Positions 33,271 through 45,820 of a DNA stretch of 64,000 nt are shown one piece after another. This stretch comes from Branchiostoma floridae. Lineage: Eukaryota > Chordata > Leptocardii > Amphioxiformes > Branchiostomatidae. A model generated the notes under the pieces. That model worked only from the letters and a program-made list of their open reading frames with translations, made no database searches and was not told the origin of the DNA. The position numbers were made by a program, and so were the translations under genes. The stretch is taken from positions 17,561,083-17,625,082 of the forward strand of contig NC_049991.1 in assembly GCF_000003815.2 (NCBI RefSeq), in the 5' to 3' direction. The stretch's first letter is position 1; each line of letters starts with the position of its first letter.

Positions 33271-34179
33271 TAGACAGCAGATATTTGTGAATTCGGGAGG
33301 GTGATAGCCTGTGTAACACAAACTCTGCTGTCCATTTTTTGTAAAATATGAATAAAGATTGAGTTAGAAAAATAACTGCTGTCTAGGGCTGTAACTGGCC
33401 CCTCGCCGGTCGGATGCTGGGTGTGCTGCTATAAGCGAGATTTAATCAGGCTAGGAGAGTGACATTTGTAGCTTTCTTTCAAACGTCTTCGGAGAAAATA
33501 CTGAGAGCCGTAAGAGTAGTGCGACGTTCACTTTTTAATGGGTTTTCTTTTCATAATGAAATATCAAATCTTCTCCCGATAAACATGCCATTAGAAAATC
33601 CAAACAAAAACTCATACCTGAATAACGATGTACGCACTCAGCTGGCCACGTCGATGCAATGGCCTCCCAACGCGAATAACATAAGATTATAGTATACAGC
33701 CGAAGTGGTTTTGGGTGCTGACAGTCTTCGAGCAGACCTTCTCGTAACTGCAGGCCAAGATTTTATCCATCAGCCGGTAGGTACGGTCGGATCTGCTTAG
33801 AGATTAGATATCGAGACAGATACTCCTCAACACATGGCTTAATCGTCTTCGAAACAGAGTCCAAACAGTGCTATCTTTCAGCATTACAATGCCTATTGAG
33901 GTTGACATGTGCGGGGAACCCCTAGGTCATCATGGAGGATCTGGTCTAACAAGTAAAGCTAGATCTAGAGCAATGTCTGTCTGCAAAATGTAACCTAAAA
34001 TGTCAACATATCAACAATTCTGTGCCGGGCAAAAGGAAAGAAGGAAGGAAAGGGAGACGAAGGGAGAAATAATTCTTTTCTGGAGTCACTGTTATGTCGC
34101 CGTGTGAAGTTCCAAACCCAGAGAAAAGGCTATTCCATTGTCCACTTGAAAAAGGTACATTTTTATTTGTTGGAAATTA
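33271..34179. other. Intergenic, nothing recognised
   Basis: No exon, transposon end or tandem repeat longer than a few units is visible, apart from short purine-rich 'gaaggaaagg' runs near 34036-34065. Confidence 0.4.
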
Positions 34180-36138
34180 ATTATCTTCGCCAGCGAAGAT
34201 TATAAGATTGCTTACTTGGGTCTGTATGTAGGTCAACAGCATATAAGTCGAGAAATTGTGGATGGAACTTTTTGATTTTTTGTAGGTGTGTAGCGGTTGT
34301 CGAAATGCATGCCTAGTTTGAAAATGGTTTACCTGGCGTTTTCCTACGGTACAGCAGCGAGCTTTGTATTTTTTCGAGGTTTGTTTCGAGAAGCATAACT
34401 CAAAATGCAGCTGGGCGATTTCTACGATATTTGGCAGGTGTGTAGCGGTTGTGTAAAGGATTGTCATGTGCGAGAATGGTTTAGCTAGCTTTTACCTATG
34501 GTGCTGTAGCTGGCTTTGTCTGTAATTGCGTTTGTCTGTTAACACGATAACTCGAGATGTTCTACATGGATGCTAATGATATTTTGTTGATAGGTAGGGG
34601 ACACAGAAAGGAAGGTCAAGTTCGATAATGGGCCTCCTAGCGACTTGTTTTGGTACTGCAAGTGAGCATCAAAGCTTGCGCCTAAATTTTCCAGAAGTGC
34701 CATGTTCATGATTTTTAAGTGGTGGATAGCTGTTAGGACTAGGAGTCAATGGTGTAATTTTGGGCCCCTAGCAGCTTGTTTGGAACTGCAGTGGGTCTTA
34801 TAGTTTGTAACTTTTAAAAAGGATAACTGCAGAGGGGATTGATGGATATTCTTTGCTTTTGGTAGGTAGGCACTTAGGGTGATTATCAACATAATGAGAT
34901 GCTAATTATGTAAATTGCGATCTACTTAATATAATTACTCTGGGATTCTTATCATGGAGAGAACCACATCCCTTACAAAAGTGGTGTGCAGTGCAACATG
35001 ACACTGGCACCATTGTCACCCTAGTCCAGCACTAATGTGTGGACCATTAATCTTCATTTATCATTCAAGCCCTTCAGACAGAAGCAGAAGCCTGATCTCC
35101 TTTCCCTGACAAGGGCCAGTCACACCAAATTAACCCCCTGCCCTCAGTCTCCGGGTCTTAGCACAGACAAATCAAAGGTGGAGCAGAACTAATCGTCATG
35201 CCATGGCAGGGTGTTACACGCCCGCCCGTTTGAGGCATAAGACATGGTCACGTAAAAAAAGATTAAAACATCGCGGTGGGCCAAATCAGGCTGTCAAAGG
35301 TGCCAACGTAATCCTCATGAGTTGTTCGATCGCATACAGTACGCTTAATGATTCAAATACTATTTCAGGATGAGATTTGAAGATCAAGAGTCAAAGTTGG
35401 CCTTCAAACTGGCTCTTTTTGCCTGATTTTGGCCTCGATTTCACACTGCATGGGGGTTTCCGTGCAACCGATTACGACAATATCATATACTTCCGGGTTG
35501 TACGAGTGCGGTCATAGAACGCGGGTGGTATCGTATCTTGTCTCGGCTTGTGCTAGGTTGTAGAGGAGGATCTAAGTAAGGCTTATGAATATACTAATAC
35601 TTGGAGATTAGCAATTACTATGCCTGTCAATCAGCTATTTTGTCTTTGCGGGGCTATGAATGGGGGGATCTGAGTAGCCTGACGTGATAGCCAGGCCAGG
35701 TAGACTGTGTAAAATACCTCTGACTTAACTCGCGATTGCAAAACTTTACTTACTATTTTCATGAGATGGACACAAACATTCACCAAGGCGGGGCCGTAAC
35801 AATCCTTACGTATGACCCTTAGGTAACCCTTAGATGACCTATTATCTAATATATAGGCCAGTCTCTCAAAGTTTGTTTATTATTTCTTTTTTTACGAAAA
35901 GACTGCAATGTACATTTTGTAGAGTGAAATCGTATATAAAACTAAAGACCTGGCCTAACCTAGCCTAACTTAAGACCTTACATCCAGCTTTGCTATATTA
36001 ACATCTCGTATTAAGCTGTATTTGGTGCTTATCCGGTCCATTATAGCCATAATTACATACATTAATCATTCAAAAACAACGACCTTCGATAAAGAATGTT
36101 TATTTGGCGAAGATGTGTGTTCGAGGAACTCTAGTTAG
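34180..36138. mobile_element. Second R1-family repeat, ~1.95 kb
   Basis: It starts with the hairpin 'atcttcgccagcgaagat' (34183-34200) and contains body modules shared with 18541-19633: 'ggataactgcagaggggatt', 'gatgctaattatg', 'tggtactgcaa'. It ends with 'tttggcgaagatg' and 'gaactctagtt'. The middle part (34.95-36.05 kb) is not shared and may be unrelated DNA. Confidence 0.45.
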
Positions 36139-36184
36139 CGTATGTGTTTGACATATTCCTGTCGCTGGAATACGTATATATACA

Positions 36185-36284
36185 NNNNNNNNNNNNNNNN
36201 NNNNNNNNNNNNNNNNNNNNNNNNNNNNNNNNNNNNNNNNNNNNNNNNNNNNNNNNNNNNNNNNNNNNNNNNNNNNNNNNNNNN
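36185..36284. other. Assembly gap (100 Ns)
   Basis: Exactly 100 N bases, the conventional length for a gap of unknown size. It lies about 550 bases outside the left end of the large inverted duplication, so sequence order across this point is not proven. Confidence 0.99.
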
Positions 36285-36289
36285 GAGCG

Positions 36290-36425
36290 ATACTACATCA
36301 GCCACACATCACCCTTTGACCCCAAACACGATAAAAACCTGTAAAACATGTTCACCTTGGACTGCTACGTAACAAGCTTAACACGAATAGACTTTCCATG
36401 GTGTAAGGAATAACCATAGGAAAAT
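36290..36425 (+). repeat. Dispersed repeat shared with 47480-47620
   Basis: 'cacatcaccctttgac', 'gtaaaacatgttcacct' and 'tggactgctacgtaac' recur in the same orientation at 47495-47570, in the palindrome spacer. The two copies are about 85-90 percent alike by eye. Family unknown. Confidence 0.55.
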
Positions 36426-37271
36426 GTGCTCAAAAAGATAATATGGGGAGGTTTTCTGTAGCTTCAGTATGAACGCTCCCATGTAAAAACGTATTTTTGT
36501 ATTACTTTCAATGGAGTGAAGAAAACTCATAAATGATACCTTAAGTCACCCCTTCCAAATTTTTCTCAGCTACCAGCGCGACTTTGTTCACCGTCATGCT
36601 CTGTATTATCTGCTGCCCTACCTATTAAAGGTCACTAATTTTCCGATTAACTTAAGCATCGAGTTAAGCCCTTATTTTCTGCACCATTACACGCACGCAA
36701 GGACTGCCTCGACTCTGGAGCGCTTATTTAAAGTATGGGAGAGGGGGTAGCTATTCGTGAAAAGAAGCCCAGTGCTGTTCAAGTTTCTTGTTGCTGTTGT
36801 TGTTGACCACAAACGGGTGTACATCACGGGTTTATACAGTCTATTGGATGTTTTAATCTTGGTTAGAACTGACTAGGAGTAATTAGATACCCAATCGACG
36901 TTTTGTGCATAAAAATAGGACGACAGTATCATTACATACGTCACAAGGAAACAATTTCTTCACTCTCCTTCTGACAGAACTTGCCGCGTGCAAAGTTATA
37001 GGTTACTGATGTTGCAGATCGTGATTTCTCAAGAAATATCCAACTTTTTGTATCAAAACAAAATAATTAGATGTAAAACTAAAATCTAGTACTCGCGTTT
37101 ATGATATTAATAATGGAATCACTTTCAATCATTTTAGATCATGGCTAGAAGATTTGCCGTCATGAAATGAAGTGTCGGTATTTTCTCTGCGAAAAGAGAC
37201 AGACCATTAGTATGACAATGTCTCACCAAGTATCGCGACAGAGCTGCCTTTGTCTTGTTTCGTGCCTTATA

Positions 37272-37513
37272 CCCCCTCTCCACTAGGACGGCGCTTTTGC
37301 CGCCCTCTCTCTCTGCGACCTACACATTTGACATACCGCTCAACGAATTGTATAAAAAGGAAACAAATCTTTTTACACTTTGTGTGTTTTGTTGTCTTCT
37401 CAGTCACGCTTTTACGTTTTGAATGATATACCCAGTGTCAAAGCAAATGCTTCACAAATCCTATTTAGGTCGCAGGGAGAGCGCAGCGCGATCGCCGTCT
37501 AGTGGAAAGGGGG
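37272..37513. mobile_element. MITE-1 copy, upstream of gene F
   Basis: The ends are 'accccctctccactagg' and 'ctagtggaaaggggg', with 'atttaggtcgcaggga' inside. No equivalent is seen at the mirrored position (about 60.1 kb), so it inserted after the duplication or was lost from the other arm. Confidence 0.78.
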
Positions 37514-37784
37514 CATTACTAGTGTTGTATGGGATGAAAACTGAAGCTACCTGCGTCATGAGAGAAGAGATATGAGATTTACAATAACACATACCTGACA
37601 CTTGGTGATAGAAAATGCCCAACTAGTACGTTTCTATACTTTTAATACCTTGTCAACTTCTGAAAACACTTCAACAAAATCCGGATTGCGCAAGTCCAAT
37701 TTTCCTAGAAAAAAAGTTTCCAGTGTTTTCCCGTGGACGTGCATACTGTAATCACACGTAACAAAGAACACCGCTATAGTGATG

Positions 37785-37932
37785 TCACGTTTCCTTTACT
37801 AAGAAAAGACAAGAAAAAACACCTAATCGTTTCCTTGTGAGAAGAATATAAAGCCATGATGACATCTCGTATCTCAGACTGCTCTGGTCATCAAACTTCG
37901 CTGCTACTTGAGAGTGGGGTGAGATCGTCAAA
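37785..37932 (+). promoter_or_regulatory. Promoter and 5'UTR of gene F
   Basis: 'gtttcctttactaagaaaag' (37789) is followed by TATAAAG (37847-37853). A 5'UTR aligned with the cassette of genes A, B and E comes next ('tctcagactgctctggtca', then 'ctgctacttgagag'). The mirrored sequence at 59510-59680 is nearly identical. Confidence 0.7.
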
Positions 37933-38055
37933 ATGAGGTGAGGTTACCTGCCGTATCTAATCTTCGCATCTTGATCAACTCGCAATTATACCTCACTCCG
38001 TCTCTGTCTGTTTGCTCTCTCTTTCTAACCAAGGAGGTTTTAAATTTGTTCTAAC

Positions 38056-38160
38056 ACACACACACAAGCGAACACAAACACACACACACACAGACACACA
38101 CAGACACACGCAGACACACACAGACACACACAGACACACGCGCGCGCGCGCGCGAGCGAG
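38056..38160. repeat. (CA)n/(GC)n microsatellite in intron 1 of gene F
   Basis: 'cagacacacacagacacac' runs end in a (GC)n stretch at about 38139-38153. It is mirrored by the much longer CA tracts of the right arm (58.7-59.35 kb). Confidence 0.9.
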
Positions 38161-39659
38161 TACGGGCATGTTTGTATGTCCGTACGTGGTTATACACTAG
38201 CCTAAAGCGTACACATGTCAATGAATGTACTCGAATGACAAAAAAAAAAAAAAAAAACACCAAATCGTCCACGCGCCATGCTCCAACCTTGCCATGGCAC
38301 TATTTAATAACCGGAACGAGGCATTCTGCGCCATGATCCGCATACATTTTGTGTTATAGAGCGTAAAAGTGAATCTGTATTACAGTAACATACCTCTCCC
38401 GTCGCTAGCAACATTTCCATGTCCTGCCCAGTAATTTGGAGAGAGGTAGAACACCTGGCCGCAAATCTGTCGATGTTACAGATCATCTAATTAAAGGCAA
38501 AACTACATAAGACGGTGACACAAACCATCGACAAAAATTACCAAACATTCGGAGAACATAAACTTGTCTCCTTCATTTGTCGTCGCCATTCAAAGCCATG
38601 CTGATATTGATATTGGGCACAGTACAGCACTGGTCTAACCAGAAAATCTGTATTTGTTAATGTTTTGGACCATACCACATCAGGAGCGGTAGGGGTAGGT
38701 TCTTTGGTTGTACGTTTTTGTAATGTCTTTCAGAATGTGCCTGTGTGCTGCTACATGAGACATAAAATGTTCAATCTGTTGCACATCCAAAAATGTTTCC
38801 TGCAAAGTTTTATACGTAACATTTGAAGAAATGTAGTTTTTGTATGAACACTTGTAATCTCGTGAACCTCATGAATTTACATGGTTTAAGCTGCCATTTC
38901 TAAACGGTGGGCGTAGTTCTGAATCTAAGGATATCAAATTGGCTTTACTGTGATATTTATTCCAACGCTTAAATGATATAAAAGTATGCTTAATGCTATT
39001 GAAATAGGTTGAAAGTTTTTCGACACATTATACCTCAACCCCTCTCTGTCTGTCTGACTCTCTGCCTTTCTAACAGACGCACATGAACACACAGACACAT
39101 ACACACCCATACCGGTACTAGTAAGTTAGTACATGTGAGACGTGACCAAACCCCGGGCAGGAGCACAATTGCCTGGTCTATCGGACGTAATGTGGGAGGT
39201 GCAGACTTACATGTATCATAATTATTAATCTTGGATGAAAGGACGAGCTCATTCTAGCCTCCACCGGGCCGTTCTACGGGGTACAAATCGTAGAATTCGG
39301 CAAAAAAAAATTAATCGGAAATAATTAGTTGGGAGAGTCAGTCCACGCTATTCAACATTCCCTCTCGATCCGGAATTCAAACCCTTTAGTAGCAAAACTC
39401 TCCTGGCAAATCATCATGTAAACTAGCCAGCGCTGTCAATCTGCAAAAGGCTACGTTCACCCACTGAAAATCAATTAAGGGTTTATTTTGCAAGGTCTTC
39501 TCCATTCTTGTTTACCTCAAGTCAGGTGCGACTAGGTGAAAGTAATTGGATGATTGGCTATAGCTTCAGCTGTGGGCTATTCTTGAAGAGATAATTATGA
39601 CGTCACACTGGAAACGAGTTTTCATCCTCTCCCAGAATGCCTCGCGCGTGTGCGGAGTT

Positions 39660-39840
39660 TTTCTCATGTTCATGCTTGCCGCCCATCTGTGACGTGACTA
39701 TTCATGAGATTTTTGACGTTCCCATTGCATTTGTGTTTTCATGAATATGCATGACCACGGTAGAGTGTAAAAACTTTTTGGGAGAACCTGTTATTTGGTG
39801 GGACCTTGTTTTTGCCTTCTGTCATAGGTAATGTGTGTAA
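39660..39840 (-). promoter_or_regulatory. Reversed copy of the upstream promoter block inside intron 1 of gene F
   Basis: Read on the minus strand it carries CCGTGGTCATGCATATTCAT, then GAAAACACAAATGC and ATCTCATGAATAGTC, as in the promoters of locus B and gene E. It is opposite in direction to gene F. The mirrored copy lies at 56930-57035 in gene G. No TATA box or leader exon follows. Confidence 0.55.
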
Positions 39841-40159
39841 TCCGCGGACAACATTAAATTAAATAGGCTATTCGTACGAGTATACAATATAGTATGGTAT
39901 TGATTTGAAAACTCATGTTCGAATGCATTGGAACACACACATACAATAACGTACAGGGAAAGGTATAAACCGTTCACTGGTTAACAAGAGGTCGGGTTGT
40001 GTTGATGTAGATGTTCTATCTACAGCGGGCTCTATGAGGTAGATGTATAAGCTTAAGATTTAAATCTAAAGCGCATAAGATGAGCTGTTTTGATAAATGA
40101 CATAGCATTACAGTTCTTGTCACGTCCGCACGAGTACTCTAGATCCTTTAATATAGTTT

Positions 40160-40340
40160 GTTTTGCAAGTTCGTGCCCGAGGGCTAATTGCAAGTACATG
40201 CGGTATGAACATAGTAGATATACAAGTGACAATAAACAGTTATAAACAATATTCTACTCTAATACTAGTGTTGGCTATTTCTAAACAGGTTGGGTCTGAC
40301 TTCTTTTTTTTGGAAGCAGAGGGAGACGAAAAGCCCCACC
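40160..40340 (-). mobile_element. Retroelement tail fragment (family 2) just before the leader exon of gene F
   Basis: 'tttgcaagttcgtgcccg', 'ggctaattgcaagtacatg' and 'gttggctatttctaaacagg' match 45670-45820 in the same orientation and the tails at 717-1075 and 52685-52900 in the other. It is a truncated copy of the same LINE family. Confidence 0.6.
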
Positions 40341-41264
40341 TTTTCTAAGATTTGTGGGTTCTGCGATTCTTAATATGCATGCCTCTATTGTTCCATTTGG
40401 CTCTTCACGGCTTCTGTGGCATCCATGCCACAAAGTTCCAAGTTGTCATAGTAACTGTCTTTGTAATATCCCAGGTTCCAAGTCTGCCTCGGTCTGCTGG
40501 TGCTGTCTGTCCTGGTGGTACAGTCCAGTGCCCTCCGCATTCGCCCTATTCCATGTAAGTATTGACGATTCCTTGTGAGTACTGATTACAATTGATATTG
40601 ATTGAAAGAACGAGTTCACTCTAGCCTCCGCCATGCCTTCCTACGGGGTTCTAGTGTACTTCAATGCGAAGCCTACACCGTGCTCCCTGGGCTCAGTTGA
40701 CCCCTTCCCCTGCCAGTAGAACTTGTAGTCCTCCTTCTTCCTCAAGTCCAGGAATTTGCTGATGGACGAAAATTGGCTATTATCGGAGCCTGACAGATTC
40801 TATCACTGTTACTCTCTGTGAAGTCTACATGTTACAGCAACCACGACTTGCTATTTAAAATACATTTAGTAGGAAATCAAAGGTTTAGGTGCGTCACAAA
40901 TCTTGCCAACTTCCTTGGACATTGAAATGCTAAAAGTGTTGTTTTAATGCACGTACCGTCTTACGATGTCCTTGACTCAGCTGGGTAACCATTTTTCCAT
41001 TGCCCCAACAGCATCTAATAAATGATTTTTTCTCATAAGCATCTAGTTGCCCTACACCGCCAACCGATCCCTCCACCTACCGACGTGGCTGCGGGTATCC
41101 CTACACCAACGGGGAGCGATGCACCTACCGCTGCCGCCGTGGGTACACCGCAGTACCCAGTACCACTGTCAGGACCTGCACTAGAGGGGTCTGGAGTGGG
41201 ACAACCCTGGTCTGTGTAAGACGTAAGTATAACACATACTTACATGGGCTAAGGCATATCTAAA

Positions 41265-41440
41265 AGCCCCTTTTCTACTGAGCTCTCACACTTCTGCCAA
41301 AATAGGATGTGTATACCCGTCGATTTAATACTGTGAAAATCATATAGTAAATGTAATTGTGTGACCTAAAAGACACAAAGCGTAAAAAGTCGTTATTTTT
41401 CTATCCTTAAGCGATCTGGCAAATTTGCAGTGTCGAACTA
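41265..41440. mobile_element. Degenerate MITE-1 copy in intron 3 of gene F
   Basis: 'ccccttttctactgagctct', 'ataggatgtgta', 'acacaaagcgtaaaaag' and 'taagcgatctggcaaatt' are recognisable; the right terminal repeat is lost. Confidence 0.5.
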
Positions 41441-42267
41441 GGATTTTTGTTTGTTCAGACATATACTATAAGGGCCCTTAAACTAACAGTCAAATTGTTT
41501 TCTTCTTGTCATTCAGCATGTCGTTCACCACCGTTCGTGCGCTATACATCCCGAAGCGGCTGTACAGCCCCCTACACCAACGGCGAGACATGCACCTACA
41601 GGTGCCGCCCTGGTTACACCCAGGTCTCCGGCAATACCGAGAAAACATGTGTGAACGGGGTCTGGCAAGGAAACAACCTAGTCTGCAGGAGAGGTAAGGA
41701 TATGCATGGCCTGTCTTCGTGCTTGATGATGGAAATGTTTTGTCCCAAATGACTGGTGTGTTTCGCTTTGCTTTCGACAGGTCGTGAGTTCCATCCCCGG
41801 CCGAGTTGTGCATAGCTGTAGTGATCGTACAAAGCTGTATTTTCCAGGGCTACAGCAACGGAGATGGGCGTCGCCCTATGTAACGGGAAGGACTGGAACT
41901 TAAACTCTACTTTTGACTTTAATTCCACAGGGATATCTGACGGTGGCACATGAGGGGATGATCAGAGGACTTCACTGAAGTTTTACACAATGACAGATAT
42001 ATCTTGATATGTTTTGACTGGTCGTAGATGGCATACGACCTGTTCACGAATGAACAAATATTTCATTCCATGTATCCTTTCGTCCTTATAGTGATTGAAC
42101 GTTGAAGCACCACTGAACATCTGAAACTAGTTTTCTCTACTCACTTTTCCATGTGCTCTATGAACCGCACCCCTTGCGGCGATAGCCTGGTGGAGGCCAT
42201 GCTAATCCATGGTCCTCATATGACAGTGAGAGAAAATGATTGAACTGTCCACATCTCTGGTATATAC

Positions 42268-42354
42268 GTTGTCTGATCCTTGCCTCTTCCCTCATGACCT
42301 TAATGAAAAGCGGCCTGCAGGCTTTCATGAATAAACAAAGGTTCAAACAAAATC
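42268..42354 (+). repeat. Retroelement tail fragment (family 1) in intron 4 of gene F
   Basis: 'cttgcctcttccctcatgac', 'agcggcctgcagg' and 'ctttcatgaataaac' match 600-694. Confidence 0.5.
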
Positions 42355-44009
42355 TCACCACGAAACTCAAAGTTGTTCTCTCTATATTCTTTTCAGGATG
42401 TGTGAATCCACCAACAGTGCCCGGTACTATCAGGTTCGGCTGCAGCCCGATTTACACGACCGGTGAAAGCTGCTACTACAAGTGCGCCAACAGCAGGAAC
42501 GCCTACTGCAAGGAGGTGTCCGGGGACTACATCAGAAGGTGCCTGTCCAACGGGCACTGGTCGGGCAATAACCTGGAGTGTGATTGTGTCGGTGAGTACA
42601 CCAGTAGATGTCTTTCAAATTTATGACTTTGACCAATAAGGATACCTTACTGTCATAGCAAGGAGCTTTTTAATAGGTCATAGCGATGAAGCAAAGCGTT
42701 TTATTGCTATTTGAGACTTCCATTAACACCTCTGTCACACATAGCCAACTGTGGTCTTACAACCTCCTTTAACAGTCATCTTCACCAGCCTACCATACGT
42801 TCTAGAAAAAAAAAGATTTTTGAGAAAGTCATAGTCTGCTTGGATACAATCAGAGGAGAGCACTGGACCTAGATTCTAGGCTACCTCCAATCCGACGGCG
42901 ACCTTGGTTGGGGTGTTCGGTAGCAAAATCCTCGAAAGGTCCTGAATGTATGACAGGGGCCTAATCTCTCACTCTTTAATCCCTCTTTAATAGACAAAGT
43001 TGGATGTTGCCGCCCGGACATCGTGTTCGTGCTGGACTACTCCGGCAGCATCCCGGACTCGGAGTTCGTGAAGATTAAGAACTTCGTCGCGGCGCTGGTC
43101 GATCGGTTCCAGGTCGGTGTCCTGGACGCCCAGATCGGCGTGATCCGGTACAACCATGCTGTCATCCATGAGTTCCACCTGAACACTCACGACAAGTACG
43201 TTTCATGATGCAGAAACGATGTTTGTATGTTGTATTGACCATCAATGGTCGTGTGTGTCTGTGTCACAACAGTTTTTACAGTGACTAGGATAATGTCTTC
43301 CTAACTATAAGCAGCAAAAGCTTGTTCATTTTCTAAATGATACTGGAATGATAAGGTTCATTTAATTGACGTCATTGTCCTTTTGTGAAAGATTCTAACT
43401 TTATCTCATCGGCGATTTGTCCCTTCAGTAAAGCAGACGTCCTGAGTGACGTAAGCGCCATGCCTACAGCCACTACCGGCGGGACCAACACGGCAGCCGC
43501 GCTCACCTACGTCGCCAGCACCATGCTGTTGCCAGGCAACGGCAACCGCCCTGACGCTCCCGATGTCGTCATCGTCCTGACTGACGGCTACTCGTCAGGT
43601 GTGGTCGGGCCAGCGTCGGTTCTGCACGGCATGGGCGTCCAGACGTTCGCCATCGGCGTCGGTGCGTGCGCCAACAGCGCCCAGCTGACCCAGATCGCCA
43701 GCTGCCCTGACTACATCTACAGGCTGCCCGACTTCAGCGCGCTGAGGAGCATCACGGCAGGCATGCACGACCAGATCTGCTGCCACAACCAGACTGGTAC
43801 GTGTACTACCTTGTACCTTAATCCCTTAACCCAGTATCCCCTGGTCGTGGGGGCACTGCTTGGTGGCACTTTGGATCAGTACTTTTCTCCATTCCATTCG
43901 GTCCTGTGTCAGCGAGAGGGAAGCTGCAAAACTGTCCATTCCTTGATGTTGTCTGCCCATTTTTTCTTCTGTCTTCCTCTTTTACGCACGTGTGCGTTTT
44001 ATCTCCTTA

Positions 44010-44222
44010 CAGCCCCATCAGAGGTTACGAGCGCTGAGCGACCAAAGATTTGACAGATTGTTCAACAAATCTCATTGTTAAAGAACGATTTTTATGTGAT
44101 GTATAAGTCCTACTTTTATACCTTATCATATTCTAAATATAAAGTCAAGGATAACAAAAATCCAAGTTTGGTCGTCGCACGGTTGCTCAGTGATGGCCCA
44201 AGCCAGCCAAACTTATCTTATG
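44010..44222. mobile_element. MITE-1 relative in the intron between VWA and lectin exons of gene F
   Basis: The ends 'gagcgctgagcgaccaaag' and 'tttggtcgtcgcacggttgc' are imperfect inverted repeats. A copy sits at the equivalent intron position of gene G (52210-52445), so insertion preceded the inverted duplication. Confidence 0.55.
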
Positions 44223-44879
44223 TACAGTGTAAAATAGGTACTTGTCTTCGGTATGGGGGTGGGGGGTGAAAGGAGAGGAAAGGGCTCCATTGTCCAACAC
44301 CGTGCATTAACAGCCCACTGCCCATACGACCTAAAAGACTATGATAAAGTTAATCTATCTTTGACCATCATCGCTTACTTCGTCTGCAGCCACCTGTCCG
44401 GAGAACTACGAACGCGTGGAGGTGGATGGGACCGCAAAGTGCCTGCGGTTCTCTGCCAGAGATGACCGTAAAAACTACCAGGCGGCCAGTCAGACCTGCC
44501 GGGCTGAGGGCGCCCGTCTGGTGGTCATCAAGTCCGCCGCTCTCAACACGTTCATCGTCAACCGCATCCAAACCACCTACGCCGCCGAGACCTGGATCGG
44601 GCTGGACGATCTGACTGCTCCTGCTGTAAGTCTGCCTTATGTTTATCTTACTCATCGAGACAGCGTTTATGGCATTGGTTCCTTTGCTAAGTTAAACATT
44701 AGTAGTAAATACAACTATGTTTTGACGATTTTTTCAGGATAGTACATGGGTATTTCAGGTATTTCAGAAGGAAAAGACCCGTAGTCATGTTTCTTTCTGT
44801 TTAGTCATGTTTCTTTCTGTTATTATGATTATCTACTCGGAATGTTACGTGAGGAACCACTGTGTATGATGTACACCAT

Positions 44880-45083
44880 TCCACAAGACAACACTGCGGC
44901 CTAAAATCGCTGACTGATCGCTCAACGAACATAAAAACGAATCATTTCACGTTTAATGTGTTTTGTTGTCATTTAAGTCATAACATTTTGCACGATATTC
45001 AAATTATGAAGTATACAAATGAAGTTTCCATAAATCCAATTCAGATAGTAGGAAGTTGGTAGTGCTATCGTCCAGTTGAATGG
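44880..45083. mobile_element. MITE-1 relative in the last lectin intron of gene F
   Basis: 'gcggcctaaaatcgctgact', 'gatcgctcaacgaa' and 'tgtgttttgttgtca' mark it. It is shared with gene G at 51455-51650, another pre-duplication insertion. Confidence 0.55.
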
Positions 45084-45669
45084 TAGAACACTGGGCAAGA
45101 TGAGACCGTGTGGCAATATCTCTCTGATAAAGAATTTCTGAACATTTCTACAGAACCAGTATCGTTGGAGCGACGGAAGCGTGCTGGGCGGCGGTGACTT
45201 CAGCGACTGGTCTCCCGGGCAACCCGACACGATCTACGGAGAGAAATGTGTCGAGATCCGCCCTCAGTTCAGCTACAACTGGAACAACCACCGTTGCAGC
45301 GAGCTCAAGAACTACATCTGCGAGAAAGGTACGTTGCAGCAACCACTCCAAAAAGTATCAAGAAGATTAGGTGTAAGGTGTTACAACATATGCAAGACAT
45401 AGTTGTCATTGACGAAAGAGCTAGGACCTATTGAAGAAGCAATAGTGAATGATAAAACATCTGGACTTGCGAAAGGCATCTGGTTATTTCATGTTCATGA
45501 TATATTGTTCTCCATATCCTATCCTGCATCGGCTCTTTTTTTATTGTTGTATGTCTGTGTAACCAATGAACAGTACTTCCGGTAGTTAGCTTTTTTTATG
45601 TAAAAAATTGTTTGAAAAAACACGAGTCACAATACGCTGATCATGTTTCCAAATCATAGAAGAAGAAGA

Positions 45670-45820
45670 AGTATATTTGCAAGTTCGTGCCCGACGGCTA
45701 ATTGCAAGTACATGGTATAGACATGATAGATTTACAAGTGACAATGGACAGCTCTACTCTATTCTACTCTAATACTAGTGTTGGCTATTTCTAAACAGGT
45801 TGGATTTGACTTCTACACAT
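45670..45820 (-). mobile_element. Retroelement tail fragment (family 2) before the last exon of gene F
   Basis: Nearly the same as 40160-40280. It is absent from the corresponding intron of gene G, so it arrived after duplication or was deleted there. Confidence 0.55.

Noticed and set aside
32024-36000. Possible further exons of gene E or another sushi gene
   Set aside because: No Cys-patterned exon with proper splice sites was found; the region is explained by repeats.
43987-44053. Extension of the second VWA exon of gene F to a stop at 44053
   Set aside because: A GT donor at 43797 matches the donor in gene G and keeps phase with the lectin exon; the extension has no counterpart in gene G.
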